A DNA stretch of 64,000 nt from Alicyclobacillus sp. SO9 (GTDB lineage: Bacteria > Bacillota > Bacilli > Alicyclobacillales > Alicyclobacillaceae): positions 186,001 to 250,000 of the forward strand of contig NZ_CP066339.1 of assembly GCF_016406125.1 (NCBI RefSeq), given 5' to 3'. Made by a program: the position numbers and the translations under genes. Shown piece after piece: positions 51,499 to 59,544 of the stretch. Positions within the stretch are counted from its first letter, which is position 1; every line of letters starts with the position of its first letter. The notes under the pieces are model-generated. The model was given only the letters and a program-made list of their open reading frames with translations, did not search any database and was not told where the DNA came from.

Positions 51499-52284
51499 AT
51501 GCTAAAAATAGGGCAACGAAATGGAGTCGTTTTTGCAGAGGGCAGCATCGGTAATCTTCGGCCTCACGTGTTTGTGTATGTCGTGGACGGGATGTTGATT
51601 GATACGGGTCCTCAGAAGTTGGAAGCGGAACTTGCAGAGTTCTACACGTCCCAGGATTTTAATCAAGTGGTGCTCACCCACAGCCACGAGGACCACTCAG
51701 GCACGGCAGCCTGGATGAGAGAGCGGGGGGTGCCTGTGTACCTGTGGGAAAGCGGTATTGACGCTTGTAAAGAAGAGGCAGACTATCCTCAATATCGACA
51801 GGACATGTGGGGTCTGCGTCAACCTTTTGCTGCGGTTCCGCTCAAAAACACGGTTGTCTCGGACACGACTGTTTGGGATGTGGTTCATACACCAGGACAT
51901 TCACCCAATCACGTTTGCCTCCTCAATCAAGACACCGGAACGCTCTTTTCTGGAGATTTATACCTGTCGACCAAGGTCAAAGTCTTGATGAAAGACGAGT
52001 CGGTACCTGTCATGATGCAATCCATTCGGAAAGTATTGTCGCTAGATTTTGAAGACCTCTACTGCAGCCATGCCGGGTATGTGCCGGAAGGGAGGCAGCA
52101 TTTGAAAAGAAAGCTCGTGTTTATGGAGGAATTGTCGGGCGAAATCTTGCAGCTTTATCACAAGGGGTGGACCATTAGCGAGATCGATAAACAGATGTTT
52201 CCTCAAAAACCTCCTATAGTCGCTTATTCAGCCGGCGAATTTGATACCGTTCATATTGTTTCATCAGTAGTGGAGAATGCCTGA
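51499..52284 (+). CDS. MBL-fold metallo-hydrolase
   Basis: A 261-residue metallo-beta-lactamase-fold protein with the metal motif THSHEDHSG (HxHxDH), HTPGHSPNH for the third His, and SGDLYLSTKVKV for the bridging Asp. The C-terminal helical region is of the glyoxalase-II-like subgroup. It hydrolyses a thioester, lactone or ester; the substrate is unknown. A GGGGGATGG stretch precedes the ATG. Confidence 0.88.
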   Translation: MLKIGQRNGVVFAEGSIGNLRPHVFVYVVDGMLIDTGPQKLEAELAEFYTSQDFNQVVLTHSHEDHSGTAAWMRERGVPVYLWESGIDACKEEADYPQYRQDMWGLRQPFAAVPLKNTVVSDTTVWDVVHTPGHSPNHVCLLNQDTGTLFSGDLYLSTKVKVLMKDESVPVMMQSIRKVLSLDFEDLYCSHAGYVPEGRQHLKRKLVFMEELSGEILQLYHKGWTISEIDKQMFPQKPPIVAYSAGEFDTVHIVSSVVENA

Positions 52285-52428
52285 AGGCAAAAAAAAAGAG
52301 ATGCCCCGTTGGGACATCCATCGCATAGGCGAGACAAGATATACAGAAACAGCAGTGACCTTAGTGTGACAGACTTTCCATGTCGAATGCAGTCGAACCC
52401 TGGGAGAAACAAAATATTTTTCCACAAC

Positions 52429-52890
52429 CTAGTGCTTTAGGGTGACGGATGGAAGCTGAGTGAGTTCTGACGCTGCTTGGCCTGTTTCGGGCTTGAACAT
52501 CAATACGGGTTGCACTTTCCCTGCGCTGACTTTGTTCATTGGGAAATCCAGTTTGACTGTCTTTGTTGAATTTGCGGGTACTTGTGTTGGGATTTTTGAT
52601 GTAGAAGCGGGACTTATCAGCGTTTTTGCACCGATTTTCAATCTCAAATCACCAGGTTTGATGTTCACTGCCTGACTTGTGTTGTTGTTTATGGTAGACG
52701 TGACGGTGAGAATGCCGCCTTTCATGCCTTCAATTTTCGATCCCGTCAATTTCACAATCTTCGCCGGCGCCTGCGAACTGGACACTGATGTGTTCGTAAT
52801 GTTGGTCTGCTGAGTGCCGCTGTGGCTGCCACATCCAGTCACCGCAAGCAATACCGCGGCCATGGTGCCCCACAATATCTGTTTCGTCAA
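52429..52890 (-). CDS. Lipoprotein with Ig-like domain
   Basis: A 153-residue lipoprotein: TKQILWGTMAAVLLAVTGC gives the signal helix and lipobox AVTGC; a short polar linker leads to a beta-rich domain (GGILTVTSTINNNTSQAVNI.., STKTVKLDFPM) resembling DUF4352-type immunoglobulin folds. The TTG at 52888-52890 is 7 bases after GGGGGG; no ATG is better placed. It probably binds a ligand or partner outside the membrane. Divergent from the beta-propeller lipoprotein gene. Confidence 0.75.
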   Translation of the reverse strand: MTKQILWGTMAAVLLAVTGCGSHSGTQQTNITNTSVSSSQAPAKIVKLTGSKIEGMKGGILTVTSTINNNTSQAVNIKPGDLRLKIGAKTLISPASTSKIPTQVPANSTKTVKLDFPMNKVSAGKVQPVLMFKPETGQAASELTQLPSVTLKH

Positions 52891-53171
52891 AAGTATCCCC
52901 CCATGATAAGAACCATACGTGCCTTGGTATATTGTCCAAAGTATAGAAAAGCGTGCGCCGTTTCGCAAATTGGACAAATTCGCAAATGCCTGAACGACTG
53001 TATATGTCTTGACGGAGAATAAGACTAGTCTGTTTTGCATCAATAATATAGTTCAGTCATACCTCGAAGCTAGTCTTCATCTGATCAGATAATAGTACAG
53101 TCACAATTACACATGCTCTACCTGCCGCACATCCAGGTCCTAGGAACTACAACATTCGAGGTGAAGATAAG

Positions 53172-54311
53172 TTGAAGATGAAACATGGCGTATGGACTGT
53201 AGCGTTGGTCACACTTGTGGGGCTCACAGGGTGCAGCCAAAATGCTGCAGGACAATCAAAGCAGGCGGCACAGAGCACAAGTAATCATGCAAGCGTGAAG
53301 GCCAGCGGGAATAGCACAGGAACGAATGGCGTGAAGACAACGCAAGCAAATGCAGGAAGTTCTACAATACAGGGGAGTACCAACTCCACCGCGGCCAAAG
53401 TTCCAAAAGGGCCCTTGCCCGGCGACTTACTTATCGCCGATGAAGGGAACAGCCGTATTCTAATTGTTAATCCTCAGAAGAAAGTTGTCTGGTCAATGAA
53501 CCTCGGGTTTAAGGGGAACACAAAGGCAGGCGCAGATGATTCTTTTCTGACGCCTGATCAGAAGCACATCATTATTAACGAGGAAAACAACCAGGTTATT
53601 GCCATTATTGATATTGCCAAAAAGAAAATTGTGTGGCAGTACGGGCATCCTGGCCATCCGGGCAGCAAGCCGGGCTACCTGAATACCCCAGACGATGCAT
53701 ACCAACTCCCAAATGGCGATGTGAGCGTGGCGGACATTCGCAACCAAAGAATCCTCTTTATCAACCCCAAGACGAATAAAATCGTGAAACAATACGGCAT
53801 TACCGGAAAGAGGTACCACAACCCGCCATACTCCTTTGCAGCACCCAACGGCGACACACCTGTATCGGGCGGGAGGACACTGGTAACGGAAATTGGGGGA
53901 AGTTACGCAGATATGCTCAGTCCTTCAGGGAAACTCTTGTACACAGTTCACTTCCCAAACATCAAATATCCGTCAGATACCCAATTGCTCCCGAATGGAA
54001 ATTTGCTTGTCGTCGATTACAGTAAACCAGGGCGTGTCGAGGAAATCACGCCGAAAGGGAAAATCGTGTGGGACTACTACAAGACATCAGGAAACGGCGC
54101 ATTGAATCACCCATCCCTTGCCATTCGTCTTCCCAATGGTGACATTGCGCTCAATGATGACTACGACGATAGAGTTGTTATTATCAATCCAAAGACAAAC
54201 AAAATTGTCTGGCAGTATGGTCACAAAGGCAAGTCAGGCACGGCTAAGGGCTTTTTGAACGAGCCTGATGGAATCGACTTTGTTCCAACAACCGTAAACT
54301 TGGGGAACTAG
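53172..54311 (+). CDS. NHL/PQQ-like beta-propeller lipoprotein
   Basis: A 379-residue lipoprotein with lipobox VGLTGC, a Ser/Asn/Thr-rich linker of about 55 residues, and then six or so repeats of the pattern (I/L)..NP.(T/K)..(I/V)VW.YG, such as SRILIVNPQKKVVWSMN, QRILFINPKTNKIVKQYG and DRVVIINPKTNKIVWQYG. LPNG motifs start the strands (LPNGDVSVAD, LPNGNLLVVD, LPNGDIALND). It resembles ASST/NHL-type propellers. No catalytic residue can be named. The TTG at 53172 or ATG at 53178 may start it, after GAGGTGAAG. Confidence 0.82.
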   Translation: MKMKHGVWTVALVTLVGLTGCSQNAAGQSKQAAQSTSNHASVKASGNSTGTNGVKTTQANAGSSTIQGSTNSTAAKVPKGPLPGDLLIADEGNSRILIVNPQKKVVWSMNLGFKGNTKAGADDSFLTPDQKHIIINEENNQVIAIIDIAKKKIVWQYGHPGHPGSKPGYLNTPDDAYQLPNGDVSVADIRNQRILFINPKTNKIVKQYGITGKRYHNPPYSFAAPNGDTPVSGGRTLVTEIGGSYADMLSPSGKLLYTVHFPNIKYPSDTQLLPNGNLLVVDYSKPGRVEEITPKGKIVWDYYKTSGNGALNHPSLAIRLPNGDIALNDDYDDRVVIINPKTNKIVWQYGHKGKSGTAKGFLNEPDGIDFVPTTVNLGN

Positions 54312-54330
54312 ATTTTCTCGATATCTGAGC

Positions 54331-54469
54331 AAAAAGGGGACGCACCACAACCGCTCCAACAACCGTACAACAGGCCGGCAAGTCGGAACGAGTGCTCCAT
54401 CTCGAGTGAGCGCTGAACTAGCGCTAGAGCCAACGAGCAGAGGCTGCGACGGCTGAGGGCGTCCCTTTT
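54331..54469. terminator. Large stem-loop between convergent genes
   Basis: AAAAAGGGGACGC (54331-54343) can pair with GCGTCCCTTTT (54459-54469, one bulge), enclosing about 115 bases that hold further hairpins, including AGCGCT-gaact-AGCGCT. The A and T tracts at the two ends suit termination on both strands. Confidence 0.5.
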
Positions 54470-54565
54470 CTACTGAATGAAATGGAATGCACGAGCACAA
54501 CCAAAAGTGAGAGGATAATAGAATTTAATTGTGCTTCATCGTTTACGGGCTACAGGCTCATCAAC

Positions 54566-55183
54566 TTAGCCTTGTGCTTGACCATTCTTGACCCAACCGG
54601 CAACTGTCACGACGCGCTTCGCTTGATGTTTGATGGCTGTGCTGGCACTCTCATCGATGGATCCGTCTTCTTTAGCGGTCACACTTGTGCCATACGGGTT
54701 GCCGCCTGCTGCAAACAGTGATGCATCTGTATATCCAGGAGCTACGACAATCGCGCCCCAATGATACATGGATGTGTATAGGTTGAGGATTGTTGCTTCT
54801 TGTCCGCCGTGTGGATTTTGGGCACTTGTCATCGCTGTGACGACTTTATTCACAGTTTTTCCTTGTCCCCACAGTCCGCCCATGGTATCCAGGAATTGTT
54901 TCATTTGCGAAGGAATGTTTCCAAACCGAGTCGGTACGCTGAAAATGATCGCATCGGCCCAATCCAAATCAGCTGCTGTTGCCTCAGGAACGTGTTTTGT
55001 TTCCTCATGATGCTTTTTCCACCCAGCGTTTGCTGCAATGGCCTCTTCTGGAGCAAGCTCAGGTACCTTCAAGACTTTCACTTCAGCACCAGATTCCTTT
55101 GCACTTTCTGCAGCAGCATTTGCCATGTTGTGATTTGTTCCTGTTGAACTGTAGTAAATCACAGCAACCTTTACGTTTGCCAA
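54566..55183 (-). CDS. wrbA: WrbA-type NAD(P)H:quinone oxidoreductase
   Basis: A 205-residue flavodoxin-fold protein. VKVAVIYYSSTGTNHNMA is the FMN phosphate loop, DAIIFSVPTRFGNIPSQMKQFLD and MTSAQNPHGGQEATIL are WrbA-type blocks, and GAIVVAPGYTD lies near the end. It reduces quinones by two electrons and limits redox cycling. The TTG at 55181-55183 is 8 bases after GGAGGG and starts right at the first strand; longer ATG starts would include that SD. Confidence 0.9.
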   Translation of the reverse strand: MANVKVAVIYYSSTGTNHNMANAAAESAKESGAEVKVLKVPELAPEEAIAANAGWKKHHEETKHVPEATAADLDWADAIIFSVPTRFGNIPSQMKQFLDTMGGLWGQGKTVNKVVTAMTSAQNPHGGQEATILNLYTSMYHWGAIVVAPGYTDASLFAAGGNPYGTSVTAKEDGSIDESASTAIKHQAKRVVTVAGWVKNGQAQG

Positions 55184-55419
55184 ATAGGATCCCTCCATTG
55201 TTGATAATAAGAGTAACTTATTTATATATAGTGTACTCTCTGTCATTGTACTTTACTATGCACAATTTAGGCTAGTTCTAGGCAGTTTGTTTGATACATT
55301 TTATATCTGATATCTGAACATCATGGCAAAAAATAATGGAAATAAAAGCAAGTGTGGGATAGTATAAAAAAATAGTATGCTATAAAATGAGTTGTTAGCT
55401 CCAGCGGGAGGTGAATGAG

Positions 55420-55710
55420 TTGAAGCCATTTCTTGTAGGAATCCTGTTTCTCATCATCTTTTCGATTGAAGGGGTAGTCACTGGGCATTGGACAGGTCCG
55501 ATGCATTGGATGCTGATTACAGGCGGGATCGCCAGTTTTATCAGCGCGATGTTCACGGGAGCGCCAGGTTTGCTAGGAAGAAAAATGCCTACTGTCCCCG
55601 AGGGAGGGAAATGGATCCGAAAAGTCTCCTTTCCTTTGCTCTTATTTGGATTGCCGAATCTTATAGTCGGAGTTGCGTTGTGGTTTATTACTCTTCCGCC
55701 TGGACCATAA
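55420..55710 (+). CDS. Three-helix membrane protein
   Basis: A 96-residue protein with three hydrophobic helices (FLVGILFLIIFSIEGVVTG, HWMLITGGIASFISAMFTG, FPLLLFGLPNLIVGVALWFI). The TTG at 55420 is 8 bases after GGGAGG; the GTG at 55411 overlaps it. It lies 45 bases before a signal peptidase gene, possibly co-transcribed. The family is not recognised. Confidence 0.65.
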   Translation: MKPFLVGILFLIIFSIEGVVTGHWTGPMHWMLITGGIASFISAMFTGAPGLLGRKMPTVPEGGKWIRKVSFPLLLFGLPNLIVGVALWFITLPPGP

Positions 55711-55755
55711 AGTCATCAAATCTAACAGTTGTCCTTCTAAGATTGGAGATCTGAC

Positions 55756-56280
55756 ATGGCAGTAAAATCGTTCATGAAAAATTGGATTCTGCCGATTGCG
55801 GCGGGTGTTCTCGTTGCCCTCATCGTAAAAACCTGGGTGGTTAGTGCGGCTGTGGTTCCGAGTTCATCAATGCGACCGACGATTCCGAATCCATGTTACA
55901 TTTTGGTCGATAAACTCTCCACGGAATTTGGGAGTCTGCACCGGGGTGAAGTTGTAACGTTCCACTTTCCCGATAATCCTTCAGAGATTTTCGTAAAACG
56001 TATTGTTGGTATGCCAGGAGACACAGTAACCGTGAAAGACCACTCGGTTTTGGTAAACGGCAAGCCGTACAAAGTACCAACAAGTATCATCATGCCAAAC
56101 GGTCTTGGCCTGGGTACATATCACGTTCCGCCTGGGCATTACTTTATGATGGGGGACAACAGACCCATTTCAAGGGACAGCAGGTTTTGGACGCACAAAT
56201 ATGTCGCTAGGTCTGCAATCACCGGTCAGGCGAGCTTTGTTATTTTTCCATTCAACAAAATCAAGAGTATTTCACAGTAA
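55756..56280 (+). CDS. Signal peptidase I
   Basis: A 174-residue type-I signal peptidase of the Gram-positive S26A type: one N-terminal TM helix, then box B VPSSSMRPTIP with the nucleophile Ser, box D FVKRIVGMPGD with the general-base Lys, and box E MGDNRPISRDSR. It cleaves secretory signal peptides on the outer face of the membrane. Bacilli often carry several paralogues; this one is not in the rplS-adjacent housekeeping context. Confidence 0.93.
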   Translation: MAVKSFMKNWILPIAAGVLVALIVKTWVVSAAVVPSSSMRPTIPNPCYILVDKLSTEFGSLHRGEVVTFHFPDNPSEIFVKRIVGMPGDTVTVKDHSVLVNGKPYKVPTSIIMPNGLGLGTYHVPPGHYFMMGDNRPISRDSRFWTHKYVARSAITGQASFVIFPFNKIKSISQ

Positions 56281-56302
56281 GGCAAAGCGTTATTTAACAG
56301 AC

Positions 56303-56896
56303 TCATAGGCCCCCCACACTTGGTCGTTTTGCACGCTTCTCCTCATGACGAGCTACTTTTGCACGGTTTCCGCAGATTTTCATCGAACACCATTTGCGCC
56401 GACCGCTTGAGTCCATAAACAGCAATACGCAGTCTGGATTCGCACAGCGGTGCATGGTCCGTAATTCTTTGGTGGCCAATAGTTGAAGTGCATCAAATGC
56501 AATGAGTGATAGCAGGGCATCTGTTGAATTGCCTACGGGAATGGGTACGAGACCTTGGGGCATAATTTTATACGACAAAGGCGCTCGTTGTGTCAAATCC
56601 TCCAGATGTTGTTTCCATTTCTCCACCTGTGCGTGTTCCCTCTTATCCGCCAACTTTTCAAATCCATCTCGTAAAAAGGAACGCAATTCTTTCACAGCAT
56701 GCAAGCTTTCTGGGGGATGGCCAGTTGTTTGTACAGCAACAAGACTACCTGTTTCCTTCATTGAAACAAGCCAATGGTCTAAGTCGGATTCTGTAACAAG
56801 CAAATCATGGCGTACGCCGCGGCGTACAACCTCTGTATTAACGAGATCGATGGATGGATGTCCTGAGATAAGCGGAAATTCCTCGCGTTTGGTCAT
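56303..56896 (-). CDS. CGNR zinc-finger regulator (ABATE domain)
   Basis: A 197-residue protein. The N-terminus SGHPSIDLVNTEVVRRG is the start of the ABATE domain; the C-terminus has HRCANPDCVLLFMDSSG, RRKWCSMKICGNRAKVARH, the CxxC..C..CGNR zinc finger that binds DNA. Such regulators are thought to act as stress-responsive repressors or activators. It is divergent from a truncated DUF1348 gene whose promoter has repeated ACTAACC sites, the probable binding sites. GGGGGAG precedes the ATG. Confidence 0.87.
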   Translation of the reverse strand: MTKREEFPLISGHPSIDLVNTEVVRRGVRHDLLVTESDLDHWLVSMKETGSLVAVQTTGHPPESLHAVKELRSFLRDGFEKLADKREHAQVEKWKQHLEDLTQRAPLSYKIMPQGLVPIPVGNSTDALLSLIAFDALQLLATKELRTMHRCANPDCVLLFMDSSGRRKWCSMKICGNRAKVARHEEKRAKRPSVGGL

Positions 56897-56913
56897 ATTT
56901 CTCCCCCTGCTGT

Positions 56914-56996
56914 ACTAACCATATTATATCTCATTGACAGGTTATATTGAAGCCGGGTATGATACTAACCGAAAAGATAATTAATAATGGGTTAGT
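56914..56996 (+). promoter_or_regulatory. Divergent promoter with three ACTAACC operators
   Basis: Plus-strand promoter TTGACA (56934-56939), 18-base spacer, TATGAT (56958-56963). ACTAACC occurs at 56914-56920 and, just after the -10, at 56964-56970; its inverted partner GGTTAGT is at 56990-56996. The arrangement suits repression by the divergent CGNR regulator. Confidence 0.65.
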
Positions 56997-56998
56997 TT

Positions 56999-57340
56999 AT
57001 GTGGAGGAATCGGTCTCAGTTTGTATCGGGAAGAGCGGAGATTGTTGACTTCCTGAAGCAGAAATGGAACCGTGAATTGGAGTACCGCTTAATCAAAAGC
57101 CTGTGGGCATTTGGCGATAATAGAATTGCTGTACGGTTTGCGTATGAATGGCATGACCATTCCGGAAACTGGTTTCGCTCCTATGGAAATGAGAATTGGG
57201 AGTTTAATGAATCCGGGTTGATGGTCCGTCGTCTCGCATCGATTAATGATGTGCCAATCACAGAGGCCGATAGGCTCTTTCATTGGGAACTTGGACCCCG
57301 CCCAAATGACATACCGGAGTTAGAGGAGTTTAGGCTGTAA
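56999..57340 (+). CDS. DUF1348 (NTF2-like) protein, N-terminally truncated
   Basis: A 113-residue protein matching the C-terminal three quarters of DUF1348 proteins of the NTF2-like fold: [18 protein letters not shown].., [30 protein letters not shown]. Relatives, as I recall them, have about 40 more residues before the Trp-Arg-Asn-Arg, forming helix 1 and 2 of the fold; no such segment is encoded upstream in any frame. The ATG has no good ribosome site, but a promoter with operators lies directly upstream. Either a deletion remnant or a shortened functional form. Confidence 0.7.
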   Translation: MWRNRSQFVSGRAEIVDFLKQKWNRELEYRLIKSLWAFGDNRIAVRFAYEWHDHSGNWFRSYGNENWEFNESGLMVRRLASINDVPITEADRLFHWELGPRPNDIPELEEFRL

Positions 57341-57459
57341 ATGTCTGCGGGCCCGCTTTGGCACGCCGTTTTTTTATAAATGGCCCAGCAAGTATCGACA
57401 TCGTTTACAACATTGATGAACAAGTGGTATCGGCGCACCTTTCGTGGTATAGTAACTGT

Positions 57460-57476
57460 AATGATCGTTCTATATA
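57460..57476. promoter_or_regulatory. TetR operator, site 1
   Basis: AATGATCGTTCTATATA, matching site 2 (58116-58132) at 16 of 17 positions, 17 bases before the TetR start. Likely autoregulatory. Confidence 0.65.
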
Positions 57477-57493
57477 ATTGAGGTGAATGACCT

Positions 57494-58048
57494 ATGGTTC
57501 AGTCGGCGAAGCGACAGGCCATACTCGATACAGCGGAAAATCTGTTTTATGCCCACGGATTTCACGCCGTCGGTTTGAAAAAAATTCTTGAAGAAGCAGA
57601 TACTGCAACAATGACCATGTACCATCACTTTGCTTCTAAAGAGCAGCTGATTGAGGAAGTTCTGAAGAAGCGAGAGGCAGCCTATTGGTCCTATCTTAAT
57701 GCACGTATGAAGACGCAATCAGAGTCACCGCTTGTACAGGTTGTAAAAGCTCATGTGAGATGGCTTGGTGACAAAGGAAAGCACGGATGTATGTTTCTTC
57801 GAGCCATGGAAGAATTTGCGGGGACTGACAACCAAATTGAGAGGATTGCTAGAGAGCATAAGAAACGGTTGCTTGACTACTTACGGAATCTCGCACGCGA
57901 GAGTGGCTATGGCAATTCCTATGACATTGCTTGTCAAATGATTGTGCTCCTGGAAGGTGCCACGTCAATAACAGAAATGATTGGGCCGGAGCAGGCCGGA
58001 AACCAAGCGCTTCAAATGGTTACGGCGCTGCTGGCGGTCTGGGACTAG
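57494..58048 (+). CDS. TetR-family transcriptional regulator
   Basis: A 184-residue regulator. The N-terminal HTH is clear: RQAILDTAENLFYAHGFHAVGLKKILEEADTATMTMYHHFASKEQLIEEVL. The C-terminal ligand-binding half has the HVRWLGDKGKHGCMFLRAMEEF segment typical of the AcnR/YxaF-like subgroup. It probably represses its own gene and the MFS exporter downstream through the shared AATGAWCGTTCTATATA sites, and releases upon binding a small molecule. GAGGTGA is 7-8 bases before the ATG. Confidence 0.92.
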   Translation: MVQSAKRQAILDTAENLFYAHGFHAVGLKKILEEADTATMTMYHHFASKEQLIEEVLKKREAAYWSYLNARMKTQSESPLVQVVKAHVRWLGDKGKHGCMFLRAMEEFAGTDNQIERIAREHKKRLLDYLRNLARESGYGNSYDIACQMIVLLEGATSITEMIGPEQAGNQALQMVTALLAVWD

Positions 58049-58115
58049 GATGAAGGGTACGGGCGTTGCGATGTGTGGGTGGTTTGTCACTCACTATTTT
58101 TTTGGAGTTCATTAT

Positions 58116-58132
58116 AATGAACGTTCTATATA
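58116..58132. promoter_or_regulatory. TetR operator, site 2, over the MFS promoter
   Basis: AATGAACGTTCTATATA overlaps the -10 TATAAT (58113-58118) of the MFS gene, so a bound regulator would block transcription. It contains the palindrome GAACGTTC. Confidence 0.68.
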
Positions 58133-58144
58133 GGTGGTGTCCTC

Positions 58145-59260
58145 TTGAAGAAAATTGTCTTTCTTGGAATTGCTATGATTGCCGTCTGTTACGCCTTTGC
58201 TCGCTTTAGCTTTGGCTTGTTCTTACCGTCTATGGCAAGAACCCTGGGACTGACGGTTGTAGGTTCAGGACTTATCGCATCAGCATCGTATATCGCCTAT
58301 TGCGCAGCGCTTATCACCTCGACTTTTGTGATTTACAAAACGGGATGTCATACGGCCGTTCGATTGGCTGGAATCAGTACAGTTATTGGCTTGGCGGGAA
58401 TTACATTTTCAGGAGACGCGGTCGTTCTGGCGGGAAGTGTATTCGTAGCCGGGTTGGGTACGGGGTGGGCATCACCTGCTTTTGGAAACATTGCAGCAGC
58501 GGAATTAACGGAAGCAAATCGCCACCAAGGAAATACATGGATTAACTCGGGAACGAGTTTTGGAATTATTTTGTCCGGCCCAATAGCCTTATTTTTCAGT
58601 CACTATTGGCGGCAATCGTATGCGTTGTTCACTGTCATCAGCCTTGCGGTGCTGGTCTGGAATGTCAAGGCGATTCCCCAATCTAAAACGAGAGTCACGG
58701 CGCTGTCGCTGCGTGAGCTGAGGACTTCATGGAGGAGAAGTATCCCGCTTATCACAGCATCGCTGCTCATGGGAATCAGTTCTTCAATCTATTGGACTTT
58801 CTCCAGGGATTACATTACGGTGCATCATCACATATCCTACACGGTTTCAATCTGGTTTTGGATCACTATGGGTGCATCTGGAATACTTGGCGGCCTGGCA
58901 GGGGGAATTATTGGTCGTATTGGCATGCAGGGTGCGTATGTCAGCGCACTGTTCTCAATGAGTGCTGCTATAGCTCTGTTGACATCCACTTCCGTCTCGC
59001 TCACTTTTCTGTCCGGTGTTCTATTTGGCATCACTTACATTTTCTTGACGGGTGTGTTCATTGTCTGGGGAACCAATTTATTTCCCGAGAACCCTGCCAT
59101 AGGCATAAGCCTGTCCTTTTTACTTTTAGGAATAGGTCAGACCGTCGGTACGGCTTTGGCCGGCCTTTCCATCGCTGCCTTCTCCTATACCACGTCATTC
59201 CTACTCTTTGCGTTTGTAGGACTTGTTGGTTTGGTTGTTCGGACGAATTCTTCTAAATAA
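58145..59260 (+). CDS. MFS transporter, YbfB/YjiJ-like
   Basis: A 371-residue MFS protein with about 12 helices. The start VFLGIAMIAVCYAFARFSFG and the Arg in helix 1 resemble the YbfB/YjiJ group; VAGLGTGWASPAFGNIAAAEL matches helix 4. These are putative exporters with unknown substrates. The TTG at 58145 is 8 bases after AGGTGG. Its promoter carries the same operator as the adjacent TetR gene, which points to efflux of the TetR ligand. Confidence 0.85.
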   Translation: MKKIVFLGIAMIAVCYAFARFSFGLFLPSMARTLGLTVVGSGLIASASYIAYCAALITSTFVIYKTGCHTAVRLAGISTVIGLAGITFSGDAVVLAGSVFVAGLGTGWASPAFGNIAAAELTEANRHQGNTWINSGTSFGIILSGPIALFFSHYWRQSYALFTVISLAVLVWNVKAIPQSKTRVTALSLRELRTSWRRSIPLITASLLMGISSSIYWTFSRDYITVHHHISYTVSIWFWITMGASGILGGLAGGIIGRIGMQGAYVSALFSMSAAIALLTSTSVSLTFLSGVLFGITYIFLTGVFIVWGTNLFPENPAIGISLSFLLLGIGQTVGTALAGLSIAAFSYTTSFLLFAFVGLVGLVVRTNSSK

Positions 59261-59469
59261 GCCTATTTCATGATGTATCTGTCTTGTCATATCCCTTATC
59301 TGCGTTGCGAGCAGTTCACTACTCACGTATTACCTCATGAAAGGTCTTCCGCGGTGTTTAGCCAAAAGCGATTGTGAGTCCATAGCCGCTGATTCGGCAT
59401 TCGACGATTCTACCGCATAAGTATTTTAATGCCAGGACGCCGCAACCTACCAAACACATGTTCAATCGA

Positions 59470-59504
59470 AAAACTCCAGGTGCCTTCTAGCAACCTGGAG
59501 TTTT
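59470..59504. terminator. Bidirectional terminator between MFS and chemoreceptor genes
   Basis: AAAACTCCAGGT (59470-59481) pairs perfectly with ACCTGGAGTTTT (59493-59504) around an 11-base loop. It is shared by the convergent MFS and chemoreceptor genes. No gene lies in 59261-59469. Confidence 0.88.
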
Positions 59505-59544
59505 GGACTTGTTTCGGAGGGGAGCTAAAGCCGGGTCAAGGCTC

